Assembly (NCBI GenBank): GCA_902494245.1
Contig: CABUSR010000026.1
Coordinates: 1 to 26,360 of the forward strand
Reading direction: 5' to 3'
Length of the DNA stretch: 26,360 nucleotides
From: an uncultured Collinsella sp.
GTDB lineage: Bacteria; Actinomycetota; Coriobacteriia; Coriobacteriales; Coriobacteriaceae
The translations under genes and the position numbers were made by a program. Positions 16,531-24,300 of the stretch are shown piece after piece. Each line of letters opens with the position of its first letter. Within the stretch, counting starts at the first letter, position 1. The notes below the pieces were generated by a model. The model saw only the letters and a program-made list of their open reading frames with translations. It ran no database searches and was not told the DNA's origin.

Positions 16531-16962
16531 CTACAGCTTAATGTCGAAGTTGATCTCGGGGACGGCGGCCAGGTCGGCCAACGTCACGCCGTCAACATAG
16601 TTCTCGATGACCTCGTCCAGGCCGCGCCAGAACTTGACGGTCGAGCACAGATCGCTGCGGGCGCAGCTGTTGTCGATGCCATCGCACGCCACTGGAGCCG
16701 TGCTGCCCTCGACGGCGCGCAGGATGTCGCCGGCACGAACCTCGGCCGGGTCCTTAGCCATCATGTAGCCGCCGCCCTTGCCGCGCACGCTCTTAAGCAG
16801 GTCCGCCTTCATAAGCGGACGAACCAGCTGCTCCAGATACTTTTGCGAGATATGCTCGCGGTCGGCAACCTCGCGCAGGGCAATCTTGCCCTCGGCGTCG
16901 CCCAGCGCCGCGATATAGATCATTAGCCGGAGGGCATAGCGGCCCTTAGAAGAAATGAGCAT
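16531..16962 (-). CDS. Rrf2 family regulator, probable Fe-S-sensing repressor of suf
   Basis: A 143-residue Rrf2/IscR-type transcription factor: MLISSKGRYALRLM at the N-terminus, a winged helix-turn-helix (REVADREHISQKYLEQL, residues 30-46, then SVRGKGGGYMMAK as wing), and three cysteines at 93, 100 and 106. These sit where E. coli IscR holds its [2Fe-2S] cluster (C92, C98, C104), so cluster sensing is likely. It is divergent from sufCBDSU with a 220-base shared control region, the usual arrangement for autoregulation and suf control in this group. GGGAGGG precedes ATG 16962 by about six bases. Whether it acts as repressor or activator cannot be seen. Confidence 0.92.
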   Translation of the reverse strand: MLISSKGRYALRLMIYIAALGDAEGKIALREVADREHISQKYLEQLVRPLMKADLLKSVRGKGGGYMMAKDPAEVRAGDILRAVEGSTAPVACDGIDNSCARSDLCSTVKFWRGLDEVIENYVDGVTLADLAAVPEINFDIKL

Positions 16963-16983
16963 ACCTACCCTCCCGTTGTTCCT

Positions 16984-17053
16984 GGGACAAAATCAGGCTT
17001 GTTAGTCCCAAATCCTATGCACGCGGGGCAAACAAACCTGATTATTATGTCCC
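16984..17053. promoter_or_regulatory. Inverted GGGAC...TCAGG elements in the rrf2-suf control region
   Basis: GGGACAAAATCAGG (16984-16997) recurs in inverse orientation as CCTGATTATTATGTCCC (17037-17053), with three extra bases in the middle. A third related half, GGGACTAAC read on the minus strand, lies at 17001-17009. Their position between divergent rrf2 and suf suggests operator sites, possibly for the Rrf2 protein. Confidence 0.4.
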
Positions 17054-17074
17054 ACATCTAAAAAGTCGAGTGGA

Positions 17075-17118
17075 TTAGTCGGGTTTTCCCTTGACTAACG
17101 CCGAACCCATAGTAACTT
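17075..17118 (+). promoter_or_regulatory. Candidate suf promoter overlapped by a dyad
   Basis: TTGACT (17091-17096, -35) and TAACTT (17113-17118, -10) are 16 bases apart, about 65 bases before sufC. A dyad, TTAGTC (17075-17080) and GACTAA (17093-17098), flanks GGGTTTTCCC and covers the -35. AGTC...GACT symmetry resembles that reported for IscR-type sites, so this is the best candidate for Rrf2 control of suf. Confidence 0.5.
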
Positions 17119-17182
17119 TATTCCGAGAAGATTCCTAGGGTTTAGTACACCCATGAGTACACCATATACAGAGAGGGACAGC

Positions 17183-17983
17183 ATGAGCGCAAATCCGCTG
17201 CTTTCCATCGAAGGTCTGACCGCCTCCGTGGACGAGAAGACCATCCTCCACAACGTCAACCTCAACGTCGCCGCCGGCGAGACCCACGTGTTGATGGGTC
17301 CCAACGGCGCCGGCAAGTCCACCCTCGGCCACCTGGTCATGGGCGACCCCGTTTACACGGTCAACGACGGCCGCATCGTCTTTGACGGCCAGGACATCAC
17401 CGAGCTCACCACCGACAAGCGCTCGCGCGCCGGCCTGTTCCTGAGCTTCCAGGCCCCGGTCGAGATCCCCGGCGTGCCACTGTCGAGCTTTTTGCGCGCC
17501 AGCATCGCCGGCCGCCCCGGCCTGGAGATGAAGGGCAAGGAATTCCGCCGTCGCGTCAAGGAGCTCGCGGCCGAGCTCAACATGGATACCGCCTACCTCA
17601 ACCGCGAGCTGGGCGTAGGTTTCTCGGGCGGCGAGAAAAAGAAGGTCGAGATGCTCCAGCTCCTGCTGCTGCAGCCCAAGCTCGCCATCCTGGACGAAAC
17701 CGACTCCGGTCTGGACGTCGACGCCCTGTCCACCGTCAGCCACGGCATGGACGCCTACCGCAAGAGCTGCGACGGCTCCATGCTCATCATCACGCACAAC
17801 ACGCGCATCCTAGAGCACCTGGATGTCGACCGCGTCCACGTTATGGTCAAGGGCCACATCGTGCGCGAGGACGACGCCTCACTGATCCCCTGGATCGACA
17901 AGAACGGCTTTGAGACCTTCGAGCGCGAGGCCGCCGAGCAGCGCGCTCAGGCCGAGGCCGCCGCTGCCGAGCAGCAGGCGTAA
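17183..17983 (+). CDS. sufC: SufC, ATPase of the SufBCD Fe-S scaffold
   Basis: A 266-residue ABC-type ATPase of the cytoplasmic SufBC2D complex, which assembles iron-sulfur clusters; ATP binding drives the conformational change in SufB-SufD. Visible motifs are Walker A GPNGAGKST (39-47), the SufC-type signature FSGGEKKK (147-154), Walker B LAILDETDSGLD (167-178) and the switch histidine in IITHNTR (H205). The C-terminus carries an Ala/Gln/Glu-rich tail (EQRAQAEAAAAEQQ) beyond the usual end. I prefer ATG 17183, preceded by GAGAGGG five bases away, over ATG 17153, which has no ribosome site and adds ten atypical residues. It is the first gene of the operon; sufB starts 12 bases later. Confidence 0.96.
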   Translation: MSANPLLSIEGLTASVDEKTILHNVNLNVAAGETHVLMGPNGAGKSTLGHLVMGDPVYTVNDGRIVFDGQDITELTTDKRSRAGLFLSFQAPVEIPGVPLSSFLRASIAGRPGLEMKGKEFRRRVKELAAELNMDTAYLNRELGVGFSGGEKKKVEMLQLLLLQPKLAILDETDSGLDVDALSTVSHGMDAYRKSCDGSMLIITHNTRILEHLDVDRVHVMVKGHIVREDDASLIPWIDKNGFETFEREAAEQRAQAEAAAAEQQA

Positions 17984-17995
17984 AGGGGCGACGCA

Positions 17996-19408
17996 ATGAC
18001 CAAGAACCGCACCGAGGTCGCGGACATCGATCGCAGCCTCTACGACTTCACCTATGGCGAGGAGGGTTTCGAGCGCCTCGACGCCGGCATCACGCCCGAC
18101 ATCGTGCGCGAGATCAGCGCCAAGAAGGACGAGCCGCAGTGGATGCTCGACCTGCGCCTCAAGTCCCTCGAGATCTTCAACCGCTTCCCCGATCCGACGT
18201 GGGGCCCCTCCATCGAGGGCCTAGACATGGACAACATCGTCACCTACGTCAAGCCCAACACTGACCAAAAGCACGACTGGGAGTCGGTGCCCGACGACAT
18301 CAAGAACACCTTTGAGCGCTTGGGCATCCCCGACGCCGAGCGCAGCTACCTGGCGGGCGTCGGCGCGCAGTACGACTCCGAGCTCGTCTACCACAACATG
18401 CAGGACACCGCCTCCAAGATGGGCATCGTCTACTCCGGCATCGAGGAGGCCCTGCACGACCCGCAGTGGGAGCCGCTCATCCACGAGAAGTTTATGACGC
18501 TCATCCCGCCCACCGATCACAAGTTTGCAGCCCTGCACGGCGCCGTGTGGTCGGGCGGCTCGTTTGTCTACGTGCCCAAGGGCACCAAGCTCGACTTCCC
18601 GCTGCAGAGCTACTTCCGCCTTAACGCCAAGGGCGCCGGCCAGTTTGAGCACACGCTCATCATCGTCGAGGACGATGCCGACCTGCACTTCATTGAGGGT
18701 TGCTCCGCGCCCAAGTACAACGTGGCAAACCTCCACGCCGGCGCTGTGGAGCTCTTTGTGGGCAAACGCGCACACCTGCGCTACTCGACCATCGAGAACT
18801 GGTCCAAGAACATGTACAACCTCAACACCAAGCGTGCGCGCGTGGACGAGGACGGCGACATCGAGTGGATCAGCGGCTCCTTCGGCAGCCACGTGGGCTA
18901 CCTCTACCCCATGAGCGTGCTCAACGGCCGCGGCGCCCGCTCGAGCTTTACCGGCATCACCTTTGCCGGCGCCGGCCAGAACCTCGATACCGGCTGTAAG
19001 GTCGTACTCAACGCGCCCGAGACCTCGGCAACCGTCGAGACCAAGGGCATCTCCAAGAGCGGCGGCATCCAGACCTTCCGTAGCTCTATCGTGGCCACGC
19101 CCAAGGCCGAGGGCTCCAAGGCAACCGTGAGCTGCCAGTCGCTCATGCTCGACGACCAGAGCCGCTCCGACACTATTCCGGCCATGGACATCCGCGCCAA
19201 GAACGTCGACATCGGCCACGAGGCCACCATCGGCCGCATCGGCGACGACAAGGTGTTCTACCTGATGAGCCGCGGCATCTCGGAGGAAGAGGCCCGCACC
19301 ATGATCGTCAACGGCTTTGCCAACCCGGTCTCCAAGGAGCTGCCGTTGGAGTATGCCGTCGAGATGAACAACCTGATCAAGCTCGAGATGGAAGGAGCGA
19401 TCGGATAA
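17996..19408 (+). CDS. sufB: SufB, Fe-S cluster scaffold subunit
   Basis: A 470-residue protein with the normal SufB length and core (LDFPLQSYFRLN, GCSAPKYNVANLHAG, VGYLYPMSVLNGRGARSS, HEATIGRIGDDKVFYLMSRG). SufB forms the scaffold with SufD and SufC and receives sulfur from the cysteine desulfurase. A cysteine at about residue 380 (VSCQSLML) is in the place of the conserved cysteine proposed as a cluster/sulfur ligand in E. coli SufB. ATG 17996 follows AAAGGGGCG. Its TAA overlaps the ATG of sufD by one base (TAATG), so translation is coupled. Cytoplasmic. Confidence 0.96.
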   Translation: MTKNRTEVADIDRSLYDFTYGEEGFERLDAGITPDIVREISAKKDEPQWMLDLRLKSLEIFNRFPDPTWGPSIEGLDMDNIVTYVKPNTDQKHDWESVPDDIKNTFERLGIPDAERSYLAGVGAQYDSELVYHNMQDTASKMGIVYSGIEEALHDPQWEPLIHEKFMTLIPPTDHKFAALHGAVWSGGSFVYVPKGTKLDFPLQSYFRLNAKGAGQFEHTLIIVEDDADLHFIEGCSAPKYNVANLHAGAVELFVGKRAHLRYSTIENWSKNMYNLNTKRARVDEDGDIEWISGSFGSHVGYLYPMSVLNGRGARSSFTGITFAGAGQNLDTGCKVVLNAPETSATVETKGISKSGGIQTFRSSIVATPKAEGSKATVSCQSLMLDDQSRSDTIPAMDIRAKNVDIGHEATIGRIGDDKVFYLMSRGISEEEARTMIVNGFANPVSKELPLEYAVEMNNLIKLEMEGAIG

Positions 19409-20679
19409 TGAAACAGACCACCAACACCGCTGCTACCACCCTTGAGCAGGTCAATGCGATGCCGGCTGCCACTTGGGGTTGGCTCAAGATGAACCAGACC
19501 AAGCTCGAGCTCTCTGACGAGCTTGCCGCCGCTCCCACCGAGGCCGTTGAGGTCGAGGGCTTGGACGAGCAGTTTACTGGCGTGGCAGACGCGTTCGAAG
19601 CCGCCATGGACACCATGGCCGAGCGCTTCCCCGAGCGCCGCGCCTCCGCCCCCGGCGACGCCGCCGACCGCGCCCGCATCACGCCCGAGACCGAGCTCGA
19701 CGTGCCCGCCACCTCCATCTACCAGGCCGGCGCCATCAAGCTCGAGGAGGAGCTCTCCCCTGCCGAGGCCTTCGAGACTGGCATGGGCGAGGCTGCCTAC
19801 ACTTACCTGGCCGACCACGCCACCAAGCGCGTCGTCATCGATGTGCCCGCATACAAGCACGCCACGGTTACCGTGCGCGTGAGTGGCGTCGACGCTGCCG
19901 CGGCCATCGCCGCCATCGATGTCGTCGCCCGTCCGCAGGCAACGCTCGACCTGCGCATAGCCCTGGACTCCCCCGTTGCCGGCCAAGGCGTCGTGGGCTC
20001 CGCGCTACGCGTGTGCGCCCACGAGTACGTCACCGTCAACGTGACCTGCACGCAGACGCTCGACGATAGCTGGATCGCGCTCGACGACACCGGCCTGTTC
20101 CTGGACGAGGGCGCGCGCGTCAACGTGCAGCACACCGTCCTGGGTGCTGGCGCCAGCGCCACCGGCCTTGCCGGCGACCTGCTGGGCGATACCGCCAAGG
20201 TGACGATCGATACCGATTACCTGGGCGCCCGCGAGCAGGTGCGCGACTTTAACTACGAGCTGCGCCACCGCGGCCGCAAGACCGAGTGCGAGATCGACGC
20301 CAACGGCGTGCTGACCGGCACGTCCAAGAAAGTCTACCGTGGCACCATCGACCTCGTGCACGGCTGCAAGGGCGCAACCGGCACCGAGCGCGAGACGGTG
20401 CTTTTGGCCAACAAGGGCGTCGACAACAAGACCGTTCCCGTCATTCTATGCGACGAGGACGACGTCGCCGGCAACCACGGCGCCACCATCGGTCATGTCC
20501 GCGACGAGCAGCTGTTCTACCTCGCCTGCCGTGGCCTTGACCAAAACGCCGCCGAGGACCTGTTCATTCGCGCCAAGCTGGAGGACGCCGCGCTTTCCGC
20601 CACCGACGAGCGCACCCGCGCAGCCGTCGTCCGCTTGGGCAACAACCTGATCAACAACTTTGAAGAGGAGCTCGCATGA
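19408..20679 (+). CDS. sufD: SufD, partner subunit of SufB
   Basis: A 423-residue beta-helix protein paralogous to SufB; the SufB-like core ends with NHGATIGHVRDEQLFYLACRGL near residues 350-375. The N-terminal 90 residues are variable and helical, as in other SufD proteins. In known systems SufD pairs with SufB and helps iron entry. The conserved His of the C-terminal beta-helix is present in NHGA. AAGGAG lies ten bases upstream of ATG 19408. The stop overlaps the start of sufS (ATGA at 20676-20679). Codons are strongly GC-rich as in sufB. Confidence 0.94.
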   Translation: MKQTTNTAATTLEQVNAMPAATWGWLKMNQTKLELSDELAAAPTEAVEVEGLDEQFTGVADAFEAAMDTMAERFPERRASAPGDAADRARITPETELDVPATSIYQAGAIKLEEELSPAEAFETGMGEAAYTYLADHATKRVVIDVPAYKHATVTVRVSGVDAAAAIAAIDVVARPQATLDLRIALDSPVAGQGVVGSALRVCAHEYVTVNVTCTQTLDDSWIALDDTGLFLDEGARVNVQHTVLGAGASATGLAGDLLGDTAKVTIDTDYLGAREQVRDFNYELRHRGRKTECEIDANGVLTGTSKKVYRGTIDLVHGCKGATGTERETVLLANKGVDNKTVPVILCDEDDVAGNHGATIGHVRDEQLFYLACRGLDQNAAEDLFIRAKLEDAALSATDERTRAAVVRLGNNLINNFEEELA

Positions 20680-22001
20680 TCGACACCGAGCACGTTAAAT
20701 GCGATACCTGTACCGCACCGGAGCCTATGGAGCTCGACGCCAGTGACGAGGCCTCGCGCGGCTGGCCTACCGTCGACATCGAGACCAATCCCTACAAGGC
20801 ACAGTTCCCGCTTTTCCAGCAGCACCCCGAGATCGCCTTCCTCGATAGTGCCGCCACCGCGCAGCGCCCCGCCTGCGTGCTCGACGCCGAGCATGACTTC
20901 TATCAGCGCATGAACGCCAACCCCCTGCGCGGCCTGTACTCACTGTCCGTCGAGGCCACCGGCGCCATCGCGAAGGTCCGCCAGCAGATCGCCGACCTCA
21001 TCGGCGCCTCACAGGCCAACGAGGTCGTCTTCACCCGTAACACGAGCGAGTCGCTCAACCTGGTCGCCAAGAGCTTTGCACCCACGGTGCTCGAGCCCGG
21101 TGACGAGGTCGTCATCACCATCATGGAGCACCACTCCAACCTGATTCCGTGGCAGCAGGTCTGCCGCGAGACCGGCGCCAAGCTCGTCTACCTCTACCCC
21201 ACCAAGACTGGCCAGCTCACCACCGAGGAGGTTCTTGCCAAGGTTGGTCCCAAGACCAAGATTCTGGCCGTGGGTCAGGTTTCTAACGTGCTGGGCGTCG
21301 AGAACCCGGTCAAGAACCTCGGCAAGCTCGTCCACAAGTACGGCGGCTATCTGGTCGTCGACGGCGCGCAGTCGCTGCCGCACATGCCGGTCGATGTGGC
21401 CGACCTGGGAGCCGACTTCTTTGCCTTTAGCGCACACAAGGCCATGGGCCCCATGGGCATCGGCGTGCTGTGGGGCAAGATGGACCTGCTGAACGCCATG
21501 CCGCCCATGCTCACCGGTGGCGAGATGATCGACTCTGTCACCGAGCAGGACGCCGTCTGGGCGCCCGTCCCCGAGAAGTTCGAGGCCGGCACGCAGGACG
21601 CCGCCGGCATCTTCGCCACGGGCGCCGCCCTTGATTACCTGGTCAACACGGTGGGTTACGAGAACATCCAGGCCCGCGAGCAGGCACTCGTCCACTATCT
21701 GATGGGCGAACTCATGCAGCTCGACTTTGTCCAAATCATCGGTTCCATCTACTGGGACAACCACCACGGCGTTGTGAGCTTTAACGTCAAGGGAATTCAC
21801 CCGCACGACGTCGCGAGCATCATGGACATGGACGGCGTCTGCATCCGCGCCGGCCACCACTGCGCACAGCCGCTGCTCACCTGGCTGGGCGTCGAGAACC
21901 TTGCCTGCTGCCGCGCCAGCGTGGCCTTCTACAACGACAAGGCCGACATCGACAAGTTCATCGCCGGCCTGCATCACGTTTGGAGCACGTTCAATGGGTA
22001 A
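20676..22001 (+). CDS. sufS: SufS, cysteine desulfurase
   Basis: A 441-residue PLP-dependent enzyme that takes sulfur from L-cysteine and passes it as persulfide to SufU. PLP lysine is K255 in FSAHKAMGPMGIG; the substrate-binding EHHSN is at 151-155; the active cysteine is C396 in RAGHHCAQPL. The protein is about 30-40 residues longer at the N-terminus than typical SufS and the extension has CDTC (residues 9-12). ATG 20676 overlaps sufD's stop, and no later start with a ribosome site is evident, so the extension seems genuine. Another pair of cysteines, C411-C412, follows the active-site loop. sufU overlaps its last eight bases. Confidence 0.95.
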   Translation: MIDTEHVKCDTCTAPEPMELDASDEASRGWPTVDIETNPYKAQFPLFQQHPEIAFLDSAATAQRPACVLDAEHDFYQRMNANPLRGLYSLSVEATGAIAKVRQQIADLIGASQANEVVFTRNTSESLNLVAKSFAPTVLEPGDEVVITIMEHHSNLIPWQQVCRETGAKLVYLYPTKTGQLTTEEVLAKVGPKTKILAVGQVSNVLGVENPVKNLGKLVHKYGGYLVVDGAQSLPHMPVDVADLGADFFAFSAHKAMGPMGIGVLWGKMDLLNAMPPMLTGGEMIDSVTEQDAVWAPVPEKFEAGTQDAAGIFATGAALDYLVNTVGYENIQAREQALVHYLMGELMQLDFVQIIGSIYWDNHHGVVSFNVKGIHPHDVASIMDMDGVCIRAGHHCAQPLLTWLGVENLACCRASVAFYNDKADIDKFIAGLHHVWSTFNG

Positions 22002-22428
22002 TCTGTACACCTCCACCACGTTTATGGAGCACAACTCGCACCCAGACTATAAGTACGAGATGGATGCTCCCACGCACGAGCACGACGGTATCAACCCCAG
22101 CTGCGGTGACGAGCTCACCTTGCAGCTACGAGTCGAGAACAACGTGATCGAGGAAGCCTCCTTTACCGGCCACGGCTGCGCCATCAGCCAGGCCAGCGCC
22201 GATATCATGGCCGACCTCATCACCGGCGAGACGGTCGAGGAGGCACGCCGCCTGGCCGGGCTCTTCCTGGCCATGATCCGCGGCGAGCAGCTCTCAGAGG
22301 AGGACCTGGAAGATCTGGACGAGGCCGCCCAGCTCCAGGACATCTCGCACATGCCCGCCCGCGTCAAGTGCGCCGAGCTCGCCTGGCGCACCCTCGACGG
22401 TATGCTCGAGGGGCAAGCTAACCAGTAG
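21994..22428 (+). CDS. sufU: SufU, zinc-dependent sulfur acceptor for SufS
   Basis: A 144-residue SufU-type protein. Ligands matching the zinc site of B. subtilis SufU are C37 with D39 (NPSCGDE), C62 (GHGCAIS) and C126 (RVKCAELAW). The protein includes the insert between the second and third cysteines that separates SufU from IscU. In Gram-positive Suf systems SufU stimulates SufS by taking its persulfide, then passes sulfur to SufB. ATG 21994 lies inside the end of sufS, with GGAG at 21981-21984; an upstream ATG at 21901 would give an atypical N-terminus. It is the last gene of the operon, followed by a strong terminator. Confidence 0.95.
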   Translation: MGNLYTSTTFMEHNSHPDYKYEMDAPTHEHDGINPSCGDELTLQLRVENNVIEEASFTGHGCAISQASADIMADLITGETVEEARRLAGLFLAMIRGEQLSEEDLEDLDEAAQLQDISHMPARVKCAELAWRTLDGMLEGQANQ

Positions 22429-22457
22429 CGGATGCCCCAAATCCAAGGATTTTGATT

Positions 22458-22491
22458 GCCGAGCCGCCCGATACGGGCGGCTCGGCTTTTT
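22458..22491 (+). terminator. Intrinsic terminator of the suf operon
   Basis: GCCGAGCCGCCCG (22458-22470) pairs perfectly with CGGGCGGCTCGGC (22474-22486) over a 3-base loop, followed by TTTTTC. It lies 30 bases after the sufU stop. Confidence 0.95.
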
Positions 22492-22687
22492 CATAACGAG
22501 CGCACACGCAGCCCATGCGTCCGACGCCCCGTCTGTCATTTATCGCACGGCCAACCACGAACACGAGCGTTTTCCACCGTACTAAAACTTGTGACAGGAC
22601 CACGGGCACGCCAGGCAATGTCCCAAGCCTCGTCTTACTGGGCTCCGGCTCGCCTCACGCCTGCCGCAGACAGGTCCCCTAGGGTGC

Positions 22688-22718
22688 GGCGTGCATTTTT
22701 GCGAGTATTCAGCACGCC
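22688..22718. repeat. Inverted repeat GGCGTGC / GCACGCC
   Basis: GGCGTGC (22688-22694) and GCACGCC (22712-22718) are exact complements separated by 17 AT-richer bases. There is no T-tract after it, so it is not a typical terminator. Confidence 0.5.
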
Positions 22719-22778
22719 AAGCCGTGTGTATACGCATTGGAAGCGTTAATCAACATCTCCAGTGGCCTTTATATTGCG

Positions 22779-22902
22779 TTTTAGAACAAGCATCGTGGTC
22801 TCAGGGGCGCAAACATGAGCTTCGGGAGCGCATCGGCAGGCATAAATAGCTTCAGAGCCCATATGTTGCAAAATTGCGGCGGTGCCGACAGTACCACGAT
22901 GC
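22779..22902. repeat. Inverted repeat GCATCGTGGT / ACCACGATGC
   Basis: GCATCGTGGT (22790-22799) is matched by its exact complement at 22893-22902, 93 bases apart. Each arm has a T-run on the same side when read in its own direction (TTTTAGAACAA before the first, TTTTCT before the second). The enclosed 93 bases could fold out or be a small mobile unit. Confidence 0.5.
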
Positions 22903-23028
22903 AGAAAACTCCGCTTTTTGCACGGCGCAGACGGGGGTAGGTACGGGCAAAACCGAGCTAAGGCGTTATTTTATGCATAACGGCGTCTGTTCTATGCAAA
23001 TTAAGAAGTGCAGTTACCGTACCCGAGC

Positions 23029-23048
23029 TTTTAGAACAATAGCTGTGG
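23029..23048 (+). repeat. Second copy of TTTTAGAACAA-N5-GTGG
   Basis: TTTTAGAACAA followed after five bases by GTGG occurs here and at 22779-22798, in the same orientation and with the same spacing, 250 bases apart. The five middle bases differ (GCATC in the first copy, TAGCT here). Confidence 0.5.
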
Positions 23049-23084
23049 CGTATGGGCGACCCCAGCTGCGGTGCACCGGCGGCC

Positions 23085-23897
23085 CTACACCACGTTTCCG
23101 CCAGTCCGCACCGCCGCTCGCGCACGGGCGCGCACAATACGAGAAACGGTACTTTTGCCAATCCCCGTATACCGCTCAATCTGGCGCACCGTAAAGCCGG
23201 CATTGTTCAATCCAACAATAACGGTATCGCGCTGCGCCGTCGGTGCAGTTTTAACCCCGTTGAGCGGCACGCCCAGGCGCTTCGCCATCTTGTCGGCAAA
23301 GGCGTGGCGTTCCCACTCTGTCTCTTTCATATCGCGCAGCGCCGGTTCGCCGCCGTCGGGCGTCGAAAGCGAATAGGCAATAAAGCCCTCGGCAGAACCA
23401 AAAAGCTCAAGCACGCAAGAAGGATCAGAAAATCCCCTCGCGACATCGGCCGCGTCACCGTCGTAAGCGCACAAATGCTCCGGAAAGCTGCTCCAGGGAT
23501 AACGCTCAATAAGACTGATGCCCGCCTCCTGCGGATCGGCGTGAACGGAGCGAATAGCCTCCATCACCTGCCAGTCGGTATCGAGCGAGCGCCGGTCAAA
23601 ACGGTTCTGGAACAGATGCCCTGTGCGCCCCGTGCGTTTATTGAACCGCCGCGCGTACGTCAAAAGCAGCCGGTGCATCGCCGCGCTCATCGCATCCTCG
23701 TAATCTGCAAGCACCAGACGCACGTGATTGCCCATAAGGCACCAGGCGATAACCGTCACGCCCGCCTTGCGGCAGCACTCACGCATCAGCTCCAAGAACT
23801 CCCACCGGTCTTCATCGCCCTCAAAGATGAGCTGCTTGCCCGTACCGCGGGCACAGACATGGTAAAAGCCGGTAACCGTTCTCCAAACGCGCTGCAT
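23085..23897 (-). CDS. REP-associated-type Y1 transposase (TnpA/RAYT family) with altered HUH motif
   Basis: A 270-residue protein of the Y1_Tnp (PF01797) family, single-strand nucleases linked to IS200/IS605 and REP elements. The core is visible: YHVCARGTGKQLIFE (residues 12-26), WCLMGNHVRLVL (52-63), and TYARRFNKRTGRTGHLF (80-96), where Y81 is the likely catalytic tyrosine. The metal-binding HUH motif normally reads NHVHL; here the second His is Arg (codon CGT at R60), one base from CAT. Residues ~222-258 form a helix-turn-helix (AGFTVRQIERYTGIGKSTV). ATG 23897 with AGGGAG upstream fits the family start; a longer frame to 24110 has no support. No clear terminal repeats flank it, as usual for solitary RAYT genes. 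It may be inactive or may act only as a DNA binder. Confidence 0.85.
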   Translation of the reverse strand: MQRVWRTVTGFYHVCARGTGKQLIFEGDEDRWEFLELMRECCRKAGVTVIAWCLMGNHVRLVLADYEDAMSAAMHRLLLTYARRFNKRTGRTGHLFQNRFDRRSLDTDWQVMEAIRSVHADPQEAGISLIERYPWSSFPEHLCAYDGDAADVARGFSDPSCVLELFGSAEGFIAYSLSTPDGGEPALRDMKETEWERHAFADKMAKRLGVPLNGVKTAPTAQRDTVIVGLNNAGFTVRQIERYTGIGKSTVSRIVRARARAAVRTGGNVV

Positions 23898-24129
23898 GGC
23901 GCTCCCTTCGCCGGGATCTGCTTGCCATCCAATACAGCACGATTGAAGCGTGCCATCAAAACATTCACGCAAAACAATTCGCTCGCGCGGCCAAAGGCAG
24001 TAAACAGGCGGCGAACGGCACCGTTGCAACAGGTCAACCCCTGCAACGCTTACAAAAGCTGACCAAAAGCTTGCCCAAGACGGACCCCCTCTACGGAAGT
24101 GCACGACCACAGAATATAGAGTTAAACCG

Positions 24130-24207
24130 TTTCAATTGAAAGTTCCGCGCATCTCGCTACGAAAACTGAGCCGTTCGCCGAATATTCCGTGCATTTCGCG
24201 GTATTAT
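24130..24207 (+). promoter_or_regulatory. Palindrome, direct repeats and -10 upstream of the NifU-like/GGGtGRT operon
   Basis: TTTCAATTGAAA (24130-24141) is a perfect palindrome. TTCCGCGCATCTCGC (24143-24157) recurs as TTCCGTGCATTTCGC (24185-24199), 13 of 15 bases the same, exactly 42 bases (four helical turns) apart. The second copy abuts TATTAT (24202-24207), a good -10 about 95 bases before the start codon, without a clear -35. This looks like an activator- or repressor-controlled promoter. Confidence 0.45.
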
Positions 24208-24300
24208 AGGGGCTGCATGTCATGTCCCTTTCGAAGGGTCGCCCGGCAATCGCCAGCCACGGCCCCCAGACGGGACGCCAACACGATAGAGAGGAGAGGC

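Larger units (their letters stand above)
22492..23084. other. Gene-free, repeat-bearing region next to a transposase gene
   Basis: About 590 bases between the suf terminator and the stop of the transposase-like gene. Only short, poorly supported frames exist. It holds several inverted and direct repeats, listed separately, and a perfect palindrome TTATGCATAA at 22971-22980 within CGTTAT/ATAACG (22964-22969 and 22977-22982). It may contain non-coding elements mobilised by the neighbouring transposase, or an old mobile element remnant. No RNA family was recognised. Confidence 0.6.

Noticed and set aside
18221..22034. Long minus-strand frames opposite sufB, sufD and sufS
   Set aside because: All are shadows of the suf genes; translations are low-complexity and unlike any family.
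22456..22749. Short plus-strand frame after sufU
   Set aside because: It starts inside the suf terminator, has no ribosome site and no resemblance to a known protein.
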